Shown: positions 20,880 through 33,530, counted from the first letter of the stretch. The stretch is DNA of 64,000 nt from Chromera velia (GCA_018398765.1 JAHBMJ010000310.1:31001-95000); one strand, 5' to 3'. A program made the numbers and translations. The notes: generated by a model from the sequence alone, not told the origin.

Positions 20880-23086
20880 ATGGAAGGAGGCAATTTTGAA
20901 GTCCTCACCTCGCTGAGAGATGACAGAGATGTCCAGAGGAGCAAACCTCTGTGGCAACGAGGCGGTTTTATCCTTGCAGTCTCCGTCGCCTGTCTTATCG
21001 CTGTCGTTTTAATCTTCCGGCACCCGAGCCACGCAAGCGGTGGAAACCCCGTAAGCGGTGCCAAGGGGGCTGGGGGGTCCGTTCCTTTGTCGCTTGCAGC
21101 AGCGGGAGGGGGGGAAGAAAAGGCGGGCATCCGCATCGCCTGCGATGACCCTATGTACTCGAAAAAGGTCCTGAAGACCGTGTACGAGAATTCGTACTTC
21201 GGTCTTCTTCACAAGACTTACGGACAACAGAAATTCGAGGCGTCGGACATCAAATATGTGGGTGACAACTTTTATGCGGTGTGTGACAGTTCGTGGGGGT
21301 TGGGGAAGTTCGAGCGGAGTTTGCAGCCCTTTGGGGAGAAGAACGTTGAGTTGTGGGGAGAGGGGAAGGAGGAGCTCGAGGGGGATGCCGCAGAATCCCA
21401 ATGGGAGGCGATTGTGTATGATGACAAGACAGGCATGTTCATTGGCATTCAGGAAGCGATGCCAAAGGAAGACGAGGAGGCTGCTGAGGAGTCATTGGAG
21501 TCGTTGGTAGAGGAGGTTGAAGAGAAGGGGGAAGAGGGCGCAGATATCCTCACACAGGAGACCGACACTGCTGCAGAAAAGGCAGCGGCAGGGGAGGGAG
21601 AGGTCGTCTCAAAGCCTCAGGCCGCGACGTCCCTCCGTTCGTCGACTTCTAAGCGTCGTCTGAGCACTCCCGTAGCTGATGTGTACACAGCCATCATGCA
21701 AGAATTGAAATTGGATGAAGAGAACGGATCGTATGCGATCACAAAAGAATGTCCATCTGAGTTTACTTTCACAAACGGAAATAAGGGATTTGAGGGAGCG
21801 GCAGGGCTTCGCATGAAGTCAGGAGAGCTTCTGATCCTTGCCGTGTGTGAGGGGAATCATTGTGAGGGTGGGAAGAAGGGGAAGGAGGTAGGAAATGGGT
21901 TGGGGGTGCTGATGAAGAAGGAGGAAGACAAAGACGGAAGTTGCATCTGGAAGACCTTGAAGACAGTGAATCTTCCCAAGGCTGCAGAGTTTGTGGACTA
22001 TTCTGCCCTTGCCATCAAGGGCAAGCGTGTGGCAGTGACCTCACAAGAGAACAGTGCCGTGTGGCTGGGAGAGCTGGAGGGTGTGGACAAGGACGGTGTG
22101 GTGGCGGACCCGAAGAAGGTTGCGTTCTCTGACAAGGGGGAGGTCATGTTCTTCCCCAGAGACACCAACTGCATGGTCAGATTGAGCAACAGGCAGTCAG
22201 GACACACAGAAAACCGATACACAGATGCAGAGAGACGTACAAACACACAGACAGACAGACAGACAGAGCCGTAGACGTTGACAGACGCTCCACTGAGATC
22301 GCCTGATTTCCTCCTTTCTGCTTGTCTCCCACTTCCTTTCGGTCCCCCAGCGTCCCTCCTTAGCTGTATCTCTTCTCACTTCTCCCCTTACCCCACAGTA
22401 CATCCGTCATGCCGGTCTCAATGCGTCTCATTGTGTTCCCCCCCCCTTTTTTGCTGCATTGGTGTGGACTTGGGTGTGCGGTTCTCGCTTTCTCACCCCG
22501 CCCCGCCCTTTCCGCTTTGTTCGCGTATGTTTTGGCGGCTATTGGGCTGCCTGCCTGCTTCCAAGATCGGATTCTCAGAAAGGAAAGAAGTACAAAGCAA
22601 AAACGCCACACATGCACTCCATCTCTGTATTCTCTTGAATGCCCATCGGTGAACGAATGAGTGAGTGAATAAATGCATGCATGCATGCATGCATTGCTGG
22701 TCATCTGTGCGTTTTTTGACGCGCGAATGAAGGGATTGACGGATGAATGGATGGATGGATGGACGGATGGATGGATGGATACATAAATAGATATCCATGC
22801 CTGCTTTGAATCACGGGTGACTGCAGCTACGTGTACGGATGCATGTATGTTTGGATGCTCATATGTACGGATGCATCGGTACAACACTGTAGGTGTGCGA
22901 CTGCATGGATTGTATGCTGCATGCATGCATGGATGGCTGCAGGAGCTATACTGCAACGTGGAGGGTATTGACTTCATCAACGAGCACCTTCTGGTAGCAG
23001 CGAGTGACCAGATGAAGAAGAGAGGCAGACAGGACTTCCGCTGTCTGGCCAAGGACCAGTCTGTGCATGTGTTCCAAATTCCTTGA
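20880..23086 (+). CDS. Type II membrane protein with propeller-like ectodomain (479 aa)
   Basis: Two exons, 20880-22175 and 22943-23086, joined in phase 0 over a 767-nt intron. Residues about 29-46 (GFILAVSVACLIAVVLIF) form one membrane span after a short charged N-terminus, which predicts a single-pass anchor with the bulk outside the cytosol. The ectodomain has motifs reminiscent of esterase-like-phytase or SdiA-regulated-type beta-propellers. These are SDIKYVGDNFYAVCDSSWGL, WEAIVYDDKTGMFIGIQEA, NKGFEGAAGLRMKSGELLIL, DYSALAIKGKRVAVTSQENS and, from exon 2, NVEGIDFINEHLLVAASDQM. That assignment is from memory of the motif pattern and is tentative. An acidic Glu/Ala-rich insert (about residues 195-250) interrupts the domain. 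Several Cys (IACDD, CEGNHCEGG, NCMELYC) suit an oxidising compartment. Catalysis unknown. Confidence 0.75.
22671..22780 (+). repeat. TGCA and GGAT tetranucleotide runs in intron
   Basis: Within the intron of the propeller-like gene, (TGCA)n at about 22673-22695 is followed by (GGAT)n at about 22745-22780. A second ATGCATGCATGG run (22919-22932) lies just before the acceptor GCTGCAG at 22936-22942. Confidence 0.9.
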
Positions 23087-24426
23087 AGGAACAACGAAAC
23101 AGGCAGGCAGTCAGGCAGACAGCTTGGAGCAGAAATCCAGACGAAGAGACACACCGACACTGAGGCAGCCAACTAGGGAGGAATAAGAGAGAGACAGACG
23201 GACACTTCCGAGAACAGCGAGAAAAACGGACGCGCACATAGAGAGACAGGCTGGCAGACAGGCAGATAGATGCCGACAGAGAGGACCTTCCTACAGAGTG
23301 ACATCTGCATGCGAGCAAGCAACGTCAGATGCGCGAAATTTGTGCGTGAGCGATTCAAAATGGACAGAGCAAGTAGGGATACAGGCGTAGACAGACGGGA
23401 AAACAAAATTAATGAAGGAACGAACAAAGGAAAGCAGGAGCGAAGAACCGATCAATGATGGGTCACGTCTCAGAAGTCCCCGCGAGGGTGCGCACGTACG
23501 TGTGAATTCGTTAGTTTCTCCCATGTATGTATTCGATGCCCCCCCTCTCTTGACAGATCCCCCAGTCGACACGTCCACTTAATTGTTTGATGGTGTCAAT
23601 GGTACGGTTGTTGCATGGGGCACTTCATTGCTCCTGGAAGTTTCAAGGGAACTCGGCACAGCTGACGGGGGAGTTCTTTTTTCCGCTGCGTTTTCCTCTC
23701 AGCAGCTTGGGGGGTGGGCATCTCCTTTTGTCATTGGTTGTCTTGCGTCGCATGTTGTGCTCGGTGCTTGGAATGCCAAGCTTCCTGAGGTTAAAATGGA
23801 GCATTAGCCGCATCATCACTAGCACCATCACGACAGGCGCTAGGACAGGCGATTCATGTTGTTGAGACTCAATTAACTTGAGAGAATTTCAGGAGATGAA
23901 TTAATGTCTTTGTTAATGTCCAGACTTCTTCTCAACCTAGTTCTCAACGTTGTTAGTGACAGTTGGTCTATGAAAATATATTAATCTCATTTGTTTGCAT
24001 GAACGACGATGAACGAATTAAGCTTTTCTTCAAAAGCAATGCGTAAATAAAAAAAAAACTTTGATTCCAAATAAACTAAATTTTCTAATAATAGTATAAT
24101 GAACCCTTCAAATTCTAACCGAAATTTCGCTATTTTTTTATTTGATGAGTATTAACTAGAGTATTAATTGATTTTCTACTATCACACATAGTTAAAACTT
24201 GAATTTAGACTTCAATTACCTCCCTGCCCATACCTTAGCTTATTTTTTCCCCTTCTGGCTGTTATAATGCTCTGATTGTCCAGAAGCGGTTTTGTTCAGA
24301 AAACGGAAATGATGAAACTCTGTTAGATCAGATGCAGTGAACATGCAGTCTTGTCGTGAGGCCCACTGGGGCTGAATTCAGTGTACGCTGGAGCTGGTAA
24401 CGCATTTATCCATGCATGGAGCCGGT

Positions 24427-24669
24427 TAGGGATGGTATACGTATTACTGGGCCCGCGGCCGCGCCCAGTCTTCGAGTACCGAGGCCCGGTCCCGGCCCGG
24501 CGCGCGCCTGGCCACATAGTAGTCCTTCACAAATTAATATTCACAAGCTCTAAGCAGGCCGATACTAACCGATACTCGGCCGCTCAAGAAAGAGCCGATA
24601 GTCGATACTTTGATACCGATACCGATACTAGTACGATATGATATGATATCGATACGATAGCTATCCCTA
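24427..24669. mobile_element. Candidate short inverted-repeat element (hAT-like ends)
   Basis: The left end TAGGGATGGTATACG is inverted at the right end, which read backwards is TAGGGATAGCTATCG. The interior has a GC-rich core (GCCCGCGGCCGCGCCC) and many CCGATA/CGATAC repeats. I could not find a matching 8-bp target duplication (GAGCCGGT against ATAATTAA), so it may be old or chimeric. Confidence 0.4.
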
Positions 24670-25269
24670 ATAATTAATATAATATCATACTTTAGCGGGG
24701 GCCCTTGCTTTCAACATGATTAAGCTTTTGCAAGCCCACCTATTTGGCATAGGTAAGCAGAATCTAAACTTCGCGCTAGACTTTGCGGGCCCCCACCTTT
24801 AAGTTTTTAACACAGTCCACCTCTGATAGCGTTTGGCCGTAAAAGCACTACTGGTAAAAAAATGGCTTTGGAATCGGTATGTCAAAAAAGAGTATAAGTA
24901 AAGTTAGACAACGTGATACTACACAACCTAAATTCATTCCTTACATTTTTTCCCCCTCTAAGATTTATGTTAGAACTTAGAAATCAATGCAAATTTTTTT
25001 TTAGACTTCTCTTTTACTAATTATTATTATGTAGAATTATTGATCTTTCGGTATTCTCACATCTTTGTATAATGTTTTCGTTGTCAATGTTGCCCGTTAT
25101 CTGAAGCAAAATCGGTTCTAGCTTTGCCAGAAAGTTAATTCTGCGTAGCAAGTCCAAGTTACACTGTCCAACTTGTTGCTTTTTCAATTAAACTCTGTCG
25201 CTCAGCGCTGCCGCAGTTTCCAGGGAATCGGATTCCTCCACGGACACTACGCACTGCTCAGGCAGCCGC

Positions 25270-25291
25270 TCTGCACACTCACTCACACTCA

Positions 25292-25323
<32 letters not shown>
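25270..25323. repeat. (CA)n microsatellite
   Basis: CACTCACACTCACT passes into a pure CA run of about 15 units. It is intergenic. Confidence 0.95.
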
Positions 25324-25329
<6 letters not shown>

Positions 25330-25827
25330 GGGAGAGAGAGGTGGGACACGAAGAAGAACGTCCCCCCGAGTTCAAACTGCCGTAAGTCGGTTGAAAGCTG
25401 CGAGCGAGCATCTAAGCAATTGCCGGGCCAACCTCCTGGGTGTACAAAAAAGCAAGGACATGCTCTTAAACGATCATATCACATGGGCCCCGCTACGCCC
25501 CCACTGCCAGCGGAATCCTTCAGATCAGTTGCTCAGTTGCCAAGTCGCGGCGGGCTACCCGTCAAAGAGCCGAGCTGCCAGTCAAGCAAGAAACCGATTC
25601 GGCGAAGAGATGAATGAGCAGGGAAGTACGCTGCATGGTCTACCATGTTCGGAGTGACTGCGTGACCGGAGGCAAACGATCATCAGCAAAGGAGTAGAAG
25701 AAACGTAGAGTCGTACAGACCAGAATACTGTAGACCGACGGACCTGAAGAACCTCAAGCACTTCTGCTCATATTTTCACTCATTCATCTAGTTGATTCTC
25801 TTTTCCCTGATTGATTCGTCTGCTTGT

Positions 25828-26956
25828 TTACGGAGCTGTGCGTTTTTGCGCTTTCTGTGTTGTTCTTCTCCTTGTGTGACTTGCTTTGCACGCGGGGTCA
25901 TCTAACTCCCTTGACAGACTGTGCGCGAGTGCGAAGACAGCTAGCTTACCGAGAAGTTCCTGTAAGGCGTCCCTGAGGAGGGCGATGGCTGCCTGTTCAG
26001 TCTCCAGGATGATGACCGTCCTGGGTCTGGACTTCTCCTCTCGGAAGATCGGATAGCTCCCGAAGGAGACTGAGGGAAACCGGGAGACAATCTCGTTCAG
26101 GAGAGACACAAGCTTCTCCTCCTGGAGGGCCACAGTCACCTGAGTCATTCAGTGATTCATTGAGTGATTGATTGATTGTACGGAATAGAGGCGTGCGCAT
26201 GGGTGCAGGAAGCAGACAGACAAAAGGGCATGGGTTACAATTGAGGGAATCCATCAGTGGAGCAACCAAGCGGAGAGGAAAGGAGAGGAGAGGAGAGGAG
26301 AGGAGAGGAGGGGAGGGAAGGATTGTCTGAGGAAGGTAAATGCGACTGAGAGGCAGACAGCTGCTACCTGCCCATGCATGACATGAATTGCACGGGGGCA
26401 GAAGAGATAGATGGCAGAGAACCAACCCTGTGGTTGCCGTCTTGGCCCGTACATTAATTTTCTTGCTCGCTTAATTCCCTTCTGATGGTGGCTCGCTGAC
26501 CCAATGCAATGAGCACAGAGCACAGGAGAGCTCTCGAGCCTGCCGACCTTTCTTGTCGCTTTCGGTCGCGGTTTCCCAAGCCAGGAGCTGCAATTGGTTG
26601 GCACACCATGCATGTAAATAAACAAAATCGGAGGCTCCAAAAAATACCTAGAAGCTGAGGGTACCCAATCTCGCATAGCATCTGAGGTCGATGGGTAGAG
26701 GAGAGAGGCTCAATGACTGAATGAGAGTGCAAATGGAAGAAGAAATTGATGAAACGCAAACAGGAAAGAGGCAAAGAGAAGCCACGGAGGACGGCATCTC
26801 GAAACGTTCCCGCTTTGCAATCCGCTCTCCCCCAACCAAGCCAGCATCTTACCCGCATATGACGTCCATCTTTGCTGCGAAGAATTTGGGAACTCCGGGC
26901 AAAACGAAGACTCTGTCGATCTGCATGCAGAAAGAAAGAAAGAAAGAAAGCAAGAC

Positions 26957-27009
<53 letters not shown>

Positions 27010-27062
27010 AAGAAAGAAAGAAGAAAAGAAAGAAAGAAAGAAAGAAAGAAAGAAAAAAAGAG

Positions 27063-27093
<31 letters not shown>

Positions 27094-27142
27094 ACGAGAG
27101 AGAGAGAGAGAGAGAGAAAGAAAGAAAGAAAGAAAGAAAGAG

Positions 27143-27177
<35 letters not shown>

Positions 27178-27186
27178 ACGAGAGAG

Positions 27187-27229
<43 letters not shown>

Positions 27230-27230
27230 G

Positions 27231-27261
<31 letters not shown>

Positions 27262-27275
27262 GAGAAAGAGAGAAA

Positions 27276-27308
<33 letters not shown>

Positions 27309-27314
27309 CAAGAC

Positions 27315-27367
<53 letters not shown>

Positions 27368-27382
27368 AAGAAAGAAAGAAGA

Positions 27383-27414
<32 letters not shown>

Positions 27415-27422
27415 CAAGACAG

Positions 27423-27479
<57 letters not shown>

Positions 27480-27531
27480 AAGAAAGAAGAAAAGAAAGAA
27501 AGAAAGAAAGAAAAAAAGAGAGAAAGAAAAA

Positions 27532-27601
<70 letters not shown>

Positions 27602-27617
27602 AAGAAAGAAAGAAGGA

Positions 27618-27681
<64 letters not shown>

Positions 27682-30600
27682 GAGAAAGAAAGAGAGAAAG
27701 AGAGAAAGAAAGAAAGAAACAAAGAAACAAAGAAACAAAGAAAGAAAGAAAGAAAGACGATCAAGATGACAGGAACATGCCAGTACGAACAGACAAAAAG
27801 AAACCAGGTACGGCTGGTCGCTCGAGAAAGGTGACACGCTGCTGTTTTGAGACGTACGTTTCCAGTCCTCCTTTTGCATGCATCGTATTCCCTCGCCGGA
27901 GGAATGAAAAACAAAGCATGGTATTCCCTCGCCGGAGGAATGAAAAACAAAGCCCGTGCTAACAAAAAGGAGTCAGGGCCCCCGCATGCCCCACCCATCT
28001 GCACAGGCCGTCCCATGAAAAGCCGAAGAGTTCTTCGATGCCGGACTCAAACACGATTGTCCCCATGCACACACACATACCCAACTACTGGTTACACAGA
28101 TACATACCTGAAGCACTGGCCACGGTGACTTTTTGCCTGAGGTGTCAATCACATCTCTGAGAGTTGTAGAGGGAGGGAGCATCGCCATCTTCCTGTGGGC
28201 CTGCATTCACTCACTCACTCACTCACTCTCTCTCTCTCACACACAAACACTCACACACACCCACACGCACATACGCACACACACGTGTATAGACAGGCAT
28301 CGGTGTGCAAGATCGGCATGGTCTTCTTCTTTCAGGCTGAAGGCAGTTTTTGTTGTTCGTCCTCTTCTCTCCCCGCATGCGCACACAGAGACACCCTGAG
28401 GGGGAAACCTTGAGGCGTTTTCGCTTCTTCAATCGCATGGAGACAAAAGGGCTCACTCTGGGCCTCTGGAGCCCTGCCTCCATCCGGTCACACACACGCG
28501 CACACACACACGTACAGACAAAGAGAGAGAAAGAGAGGCAGAGAGACAGACAGAGAGGCAGACAGATAGACAGGCAGACAGACATTGCGAAAGAGAGACG
28601 GAGAAATAGAGAGAGGGAGAGCGAGAGAGAGTTAAGTCGACTCACAGGTGTAATTGCTGTCTCGTTGAGTTTGAATGCCTCTGCAATTCTTGACAGCATC
28701 TGCGCGTTCGGTTGCAGTTCTTCTCCCAGAGCGCTTGCCACTGCCCGGATTGTCACATCGTCGTGTGTAGCGCCGACACCCCCTGAGCAAGAATAAGAAC
28801 AGCAAAAGAGAAAAATGCCCAGAGTCGGACAGAAAAAACATGAGGGATAGATCGTGTGGCAAGCAACTCGAAGTCAAAAGAGTGTGGCATTGAAGCAACC
28901 AGAGAGAGTGATTTTCGTGGCTGACTCTAATCAAAAGCAAACACCTGCACCCATACCACGATTTCTGAAGGAACTGCATCCTCACTCATCCCTCGAAGAA
29001 CAACCCCCTGCAAATACCCACCAGAGGTGATGACCACATCGTATTTGTTCAGTTGTCTTCGCACTTCGTCTGTGATGGCCTGTTCCTCGTCGCCCACCAC
29101 GCAGATCCTTTGCATCTTCACACCTGCATGCAGGAAGAGGAACGATCAATCAATCGATCAATCAATCAACCAATCAATCAATCAATGAATCAGTCAGTCA
29201 ATCAATCAATCACGCGAATAAGGTCAGGCTCCTGGAACAACAAAAGACACCCGTGCACCTTCAACGTTTGTTGCATTAATTCAGCCGAAGAGGGTCAACC
29301 GACTCTGCACCCCCAACCGCAGATGTGCAGCTGAATGTCCGCCCAAAGGCTCTCCTCCCTATCTTCTTACGCTTCTCCCCTACCCGCCCTAACACCTCCT
29401 GACTCACCGACTGCGCGAAGTTTCCGCACCGCCAGGGGGCCATTCAAGTCGGCAGTCAAGCCCTTCAGGATTTCATCTCCGATGACTACAAGACCTGATA
29501 GCAAGAAGGGAGAAAGGCAAACAGGAACAGGTAGGCAAAGAGGCATGCAGAAAGAGGGGTTTCGACGAAAGGGCAGAAAAGGAGAAGAACGTACACAAGA
29601 AAAGCAGAGTCCGAGAAGGGCGAGGTGGGGAGAGGGGAAACGAGAGAGGCGCCAGCACAGGAATTAAACAGCTGAAGACCGACATCGGCATAAGCAGCTA
29701 GACGGAACACACACAAACACCTACCTGCGGTCTTCGCCTTCAGCAGTCTTCTGTTCACTCCAGATTCATCTGGCGGCCCAGACAGCTGACAGCGACTCAA
29801 GAGAAGAAAGAAGGAATGAATGAATGAAGGGATGAAGGAAGGAAGCAGTGAGGAACAGACGCACATGAAGAACACGGCTGCGCAAGAAGAAAGAAAAGAA
29901 GCGAAACGAGTGGCTGGATGGACGCTTCGTTGAATACAAAAAAGGACGTGACGTTGAAAGAGCGTAAGGAGGGGCAAATTCTAGAGAGGGAAGACGAGGA
30001 GATGGAGAAATCGACTCACCGCACTTGATGCAGCGCTTGAGTGTCTGAGAGGTGTGATCGAAGAAACCGCAGAGAAATCTCTTTTAGGTGACTCGGCAGG
30101 ACTGGGCACATTGATGCTAACTCCCTTTTCTGCATTCGCGTTAGTGGATGCGAATGCGAAGGCCTGTGCTGCGGTTTTTCCTTGTCCTTGTCCTGAATCT
30201 CCTGGAGGGGACGGGCTCTGCTGGGGAAGGTAAGGGGAGAGCCCAACGCTTTGTTCCTTCTCATCTTCTCCGTCTTGCATAGATTGCAAAGAGAGCGGTC
30301 TTCTATTCGCCGAAGCGCCGTCTCTGCCTGCCCTCTCCTTGCCCCAGTCTGTTTGATTCAGACAGTAGGCAGGGAGATAGCTGAGCTGATCGGCGCTGCC
30401 GGAGTTAATTCGAAGAAGAGCCGGGTTCGGCAGGGTGCTGCTCTTTCTGCATGCATGAATGAATGGATGCACAAGTCGGGGGCAGGAGGGAAGCATGCAC
30501 GCAAATGGATTTGCTGGGGAAAGAAAAAGAAAAACCGGGCGAGGGGAAAACCAAAAACGGGATGAAGGGAAAAGCCAAAGGAACGATGGTGATGTGACAG

Positions 30601-33077
30601 AGCGAAAGTAAAGGGACAGGGGAAGACAAAGTTTACTCTCAGTTTCCATCGACATTGAAGCAGACATGCACATCGCACATTCTTTCTCTTCCTGTCTCTC
30701 TTTGACTGGAAGACACAGTGGACACTCCAACTCACTTGCCAACAGAAGTGTACCCCTTGTCGTACAGGTCACAGTAGGGGAGGTCATAGGATCTAATGAA
30801 AGTCCACACATCCCCTGCATGCATGCATCCATGCAGCACTCGATCAGAAAGAACAGAAACACGGCCGGAAGATCGATCGACACGTCCACAGGCAGGCAAA
30901 AAGAAGGATGAATAAAATCCACAGACAGGTCTTTCGGTGACTTTAAAAAAGCAGCGAGGAGATGGAGAAGAAAGAAAGAAAGAAAGAAAGCGAAGTTGAT
31001 CGATGCATCAGAAGGAAGACGTCATGTCTAACAGATCGAGACATGGCATCCATCCATCCATCCATCCATGCACTCACTCACTCCACAGACATTCCAATCC
31101 GAAGAGAACGAAAATAGATAGAAGACAGAAAAAGAAAAGACAGACACACTCGAAGACCAGAAAAACATCAAGCCAATCGCAAGGCGACCCACAAGACCAC
31201 AGGAGGGAAGGAACACCGAAGGAAACAGAAGAGAAAAGGAAAGGAGAATGCAGGAAAAGGGTGGCCACGCAGATACACAGAGAAAAAAAAAGAAAAAGAA
31301 CTCAAAAGCTGGAGCTGATTGTCAGAGGCTCACCGTAAGTCCATTCAAGGATTGGATTCACCCGCACTGCAATCATTTATCCGCGCACGCACACATGCAC
31401 CCTCAGCCAGACAGTCAGCCCCTCTCTCTTCGTCTCTATCCATCCGTCCATCCATCCATCCATCCATCCGAGCCGTTTGTGTTTGTTTGCCGCCCTCTGT
31501 CTGTCTGTCTGTCTGTCTGTATGGCAGCATCAGCAGGAAGTTGGAGAGACTGAGACGGAGAACGGAAAGAGCCAAAAAGGAAAAGCGGTGCATCCAGTCT
31601 TCCTTCCTTTCTTCCAAGAGGATGACTGACTGAACGGAGGCATCCAATCAGAAGAAGGCTCAAATGTTCCCTGATTGGCGCTGTTGGGATCCCCATCGCG
31701 TGTCCCTGCATGGATCAATGGATGGATGGATGGATGGATGTACACATGCGATTATTTGATCCATCGATGCATTTTGTTTTTTTAACATGCATACTTTTCT
31801 TTCCATGCATCCGGGCCCACAGGACACATGAATGAACACACATCATGCAAAGAACAGCAGAGAGGTGCTTTGACGAAACCAACAGATGATTCTTGGGGGG
31901 GGGTCAGCAGGGCTTTTGGTCCTCGCTGTTCCTGTTTGTTTTTTTCCCTGAACACGAAAGGCATGAAGAGATGAACAGGCAAAAAGGTGTACGTCTTCAA
32001 AAATACAACGAAAAGCGGTAAAAAAACAATCAGCAGCTGCAGAGCACCGCTAGGTCATAATCCACCACTGTCAGGCTCCTAGAACTACGTTTCGGTTTTT
32101 CTTCTTCTTCTTTGCTCGTTTGCGTTCTTGTGTCCCTCCCCCCCTCCCTCCCTCCCTCCCTCCCTTCCTTCCTTCCTTCCTTCCTTCGAGACAGTCCCTT
32201 CTTCCAGCTTCCCTCCTCCGTCTGACCTAGAATAAAGGCCAGAGCAGAAGGAGTCTCCCCGACGATGTGACGGAGACCCTCGACGTACCCTCCGTCCCAA
32301 AGTCTGCAGGGAGACACACGGGCAGGGAGGCAGCAGGAAGACAAGACAGATAGAGGACTCTCCATTGTTTCAGAGCAAAAGGGCTAAGTGTGCCGAGCCA
32401 AGAATGTCAGAAAATTCGGGTCCTCGAGGACCAACAACAACTAACTGTGCTTCCACTCATTGGACTGCTTTTGTTTCTTTTTTTGGATAAAGCTGCGTAC
32501 ACCCCGAGCAGCTGGATATTCATAGAATCAACATCCCTGGATATGAAATAGAATCAAACCCCATTCCATGCCCCCAGAACCAAATTTCTGTGCAGGTGCT
32601 CTGCTGTCTCCTTTTTTTGCATTCCGCTCGCTCCTTTTTTTTTTTCGTTCTTCTTTCTCTCTGCGCCGTGCTCCTTCCCCTCGCCAGGCCTCACCGATGA
32701 CCCAACTTACTTTAATTCCAGGTCGAACTGATCCTTTGTGTCCTTCACGAACTGCTCAATCTCCTCAAACTCCTCCGGGCCGTTGTGGAAGAACACGAGC
32801 TTGGGCTTCAAGGGAAGCAGACTCGAGGGAATACTGTCGGGTCCCTCCCCCCTCGAGAGCAGTCGTTCGACCTCAGGGTCCCTCAGGGAACCCAGAGCAG
32901 CCCTCAAGAGATGCAGAACCACCACCGCGTCTTTGCCCCCATTGAAGGAGCAGTACACGCACCCTGGACGGTAAACTCTGCAGTCAAGTGAAAGAGGAGA
33001 GGGATAAAGCTGTGCTGCATGAGCATCAAGGGACGAGAGATAGATAGGCAGAGGGAGAGAACGGAGAGAAAAAGAGA

Positions 33078-33152
<75 letters not shown>

Positions 33153-33530
33153 ACGGAGAGAGAACGGAGAGAGAAAGGAGAGAGAGAGGGGGGGGGAGGG
33201 AGAGGGAGAAGGGGAGGGGGTGGAAGAGAGAGAGAGACAGAGAAAGGAGGGGGAGAGAGAGGGGGCGGACGATGCGTTCTGCACGTATGCGATCCGTCTA
33301 CATGCGGTCTCCCCATGCATCTTGCGCCCGTTCTTCTGCCCCTCGACTGACCTGAGTGTGTTTCTGCACACGTCGACTGCCTTCCTCAATTTCGCCTGGA
33401 AAGTCCCAGAAATGGACTCTTGCTGAATCCTCGTGGCAAGGGAGACAGCGTCAAGAAAGGCCGAGGAGGACCATTTCCCTCCTACTTCCGTTTTCGCCGT
33501 CTCCTGATCGACAGCGGTTGTCGCGGACAT
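25828..33530 (-). CDS. FLAD1: FAD synthase with PAPS-reductase-like and MoCF/MPTb domains (~640-665 aa)
   Basis: It adenylylates FMN to FAD. Exons (minus): 33530-33352, 32977-32711, 32303-32227, 31705-31631, 31366-31334, 30814-30736, 30446-30020, 29785-29725, 29494-29408, 29123-29022, 28782-28646, 28200-28108, 26920-26853, 26587-26548, 26139-25950, and a last piece ending at 25828 or 25902. All joins keep phase. The synthase half shows [16 protein letters not shown] (residues 69-84), [46 protein letters not shown] and LPNPALL. A Ser/Pro-rich linker of about 100 aa follows. The molybdopterin-binding half shows [11 protein letters not shown] (401-411), [28 protein letters not shown] and [11 protein letters not shown]. 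Human FLAD1 has these halves in the opposite order. Exon 14 is the least certain. An in-frame upstream ATG (33671) would add an N-terminal extension. Plants have a similar order as I recall. Confidence 0.9.
26930..27757. repeat. ~830-bp GAAA/GA purine tract inside FAD synthase intron 12
   Basis: An uninterrupted purine-rich tract of (GAAA)n blocks alternating with (GA)n blocks, with rare C or AAC interruptions. On the sense (minus) strand it is polypyrimidine and ends ten bases before the exon 13 acceptor (CTGCATGCAG, exon starts at 26920). Larger internal blocks such as (GA)n followed by (GAAA)n recur, suggesting higher-order duplication. The long ORFs through it encode only K/E/R or S/F/L repeats and are not genes. 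Confidence 0.97.
28203..28290. repeat. (CACT)n-(CA)n microsatellite in FAD synthase intron
   Basis: CACTCACTCACTCACTC passes into CT and CA runs directly 5' (sense strand) of exon 12. On the sense strand this gives TG-rich sequence right before the GTGAATGCAG acceptor. Confidence 0.9.
29146..29213. repeat. (ATCA)n microsatellite in FAD synthase intron
   Basis: Repeated ATCA/GTCA tetranucleotides lie immediately upstream (sense strand) of exon 10. Confidence 0.9.
31430..31523. repeat. (CATC)n and (TGTC)n runs in FAD synthase intron 4
   Basis: CATCCATCCATC at about 31439-31470 and TGTCTGTCTGTC at about 31498-31520 lie between exons 4 and 5. Confidence 0.9.
32132..32187. repeat. (CCCT)n-(CCTT)n run in FAD synthase intron 3
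   Basis: A pyrimidine tract on the plus strand, so purine-rich on the sense strand, beginning about 40 bases after the exon 3 donor. Confidence 0.9.
33077..33260. repeat. (GA)n-(GACA)n and G-rich purine tract in FAD synthase intron 1
   Basis: GA runs, then (CAGA)n (about 33110-33150), then a G/A-rich stretch. It is polypyrimidine on the sense strand within the first intron. Confidence 0.9.

Larger units (their letters stand above)
23087..25827. other. Convergent intergenic gap, AT-rich with transposon remnants
   Basis: Tail-to-tail space between the propeller-like gene and FAD synthase. 23090-23480 has GACA/GCAGACAG-rich simple sequence. 23590-23870 has small overlapping ORFs with no domain. 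23880-25160 is AT-rich and contains a candidate short inverted-repeat element (24427-24669). A CA microsatellite lies at 25270-25323. No convincing gene. Confidence 0.6.

Noticed and set aside
26600-26690. Exon of FAD synthase reading [11 protein letters not shown] or DAMRDW
   Set aside because: Its phases do not fit exon 13. The alternative exon 26587-26548 joins both neighbours in frame.
26454-28016. Very long ORFs (up to 520 codons) on both strands across 26.5-28.0 kb
   Set aside because: They are translations of the GAAA/GA microsatellite (K/E/R or S/F/L repeats only) inside an intron of FAD synthase.
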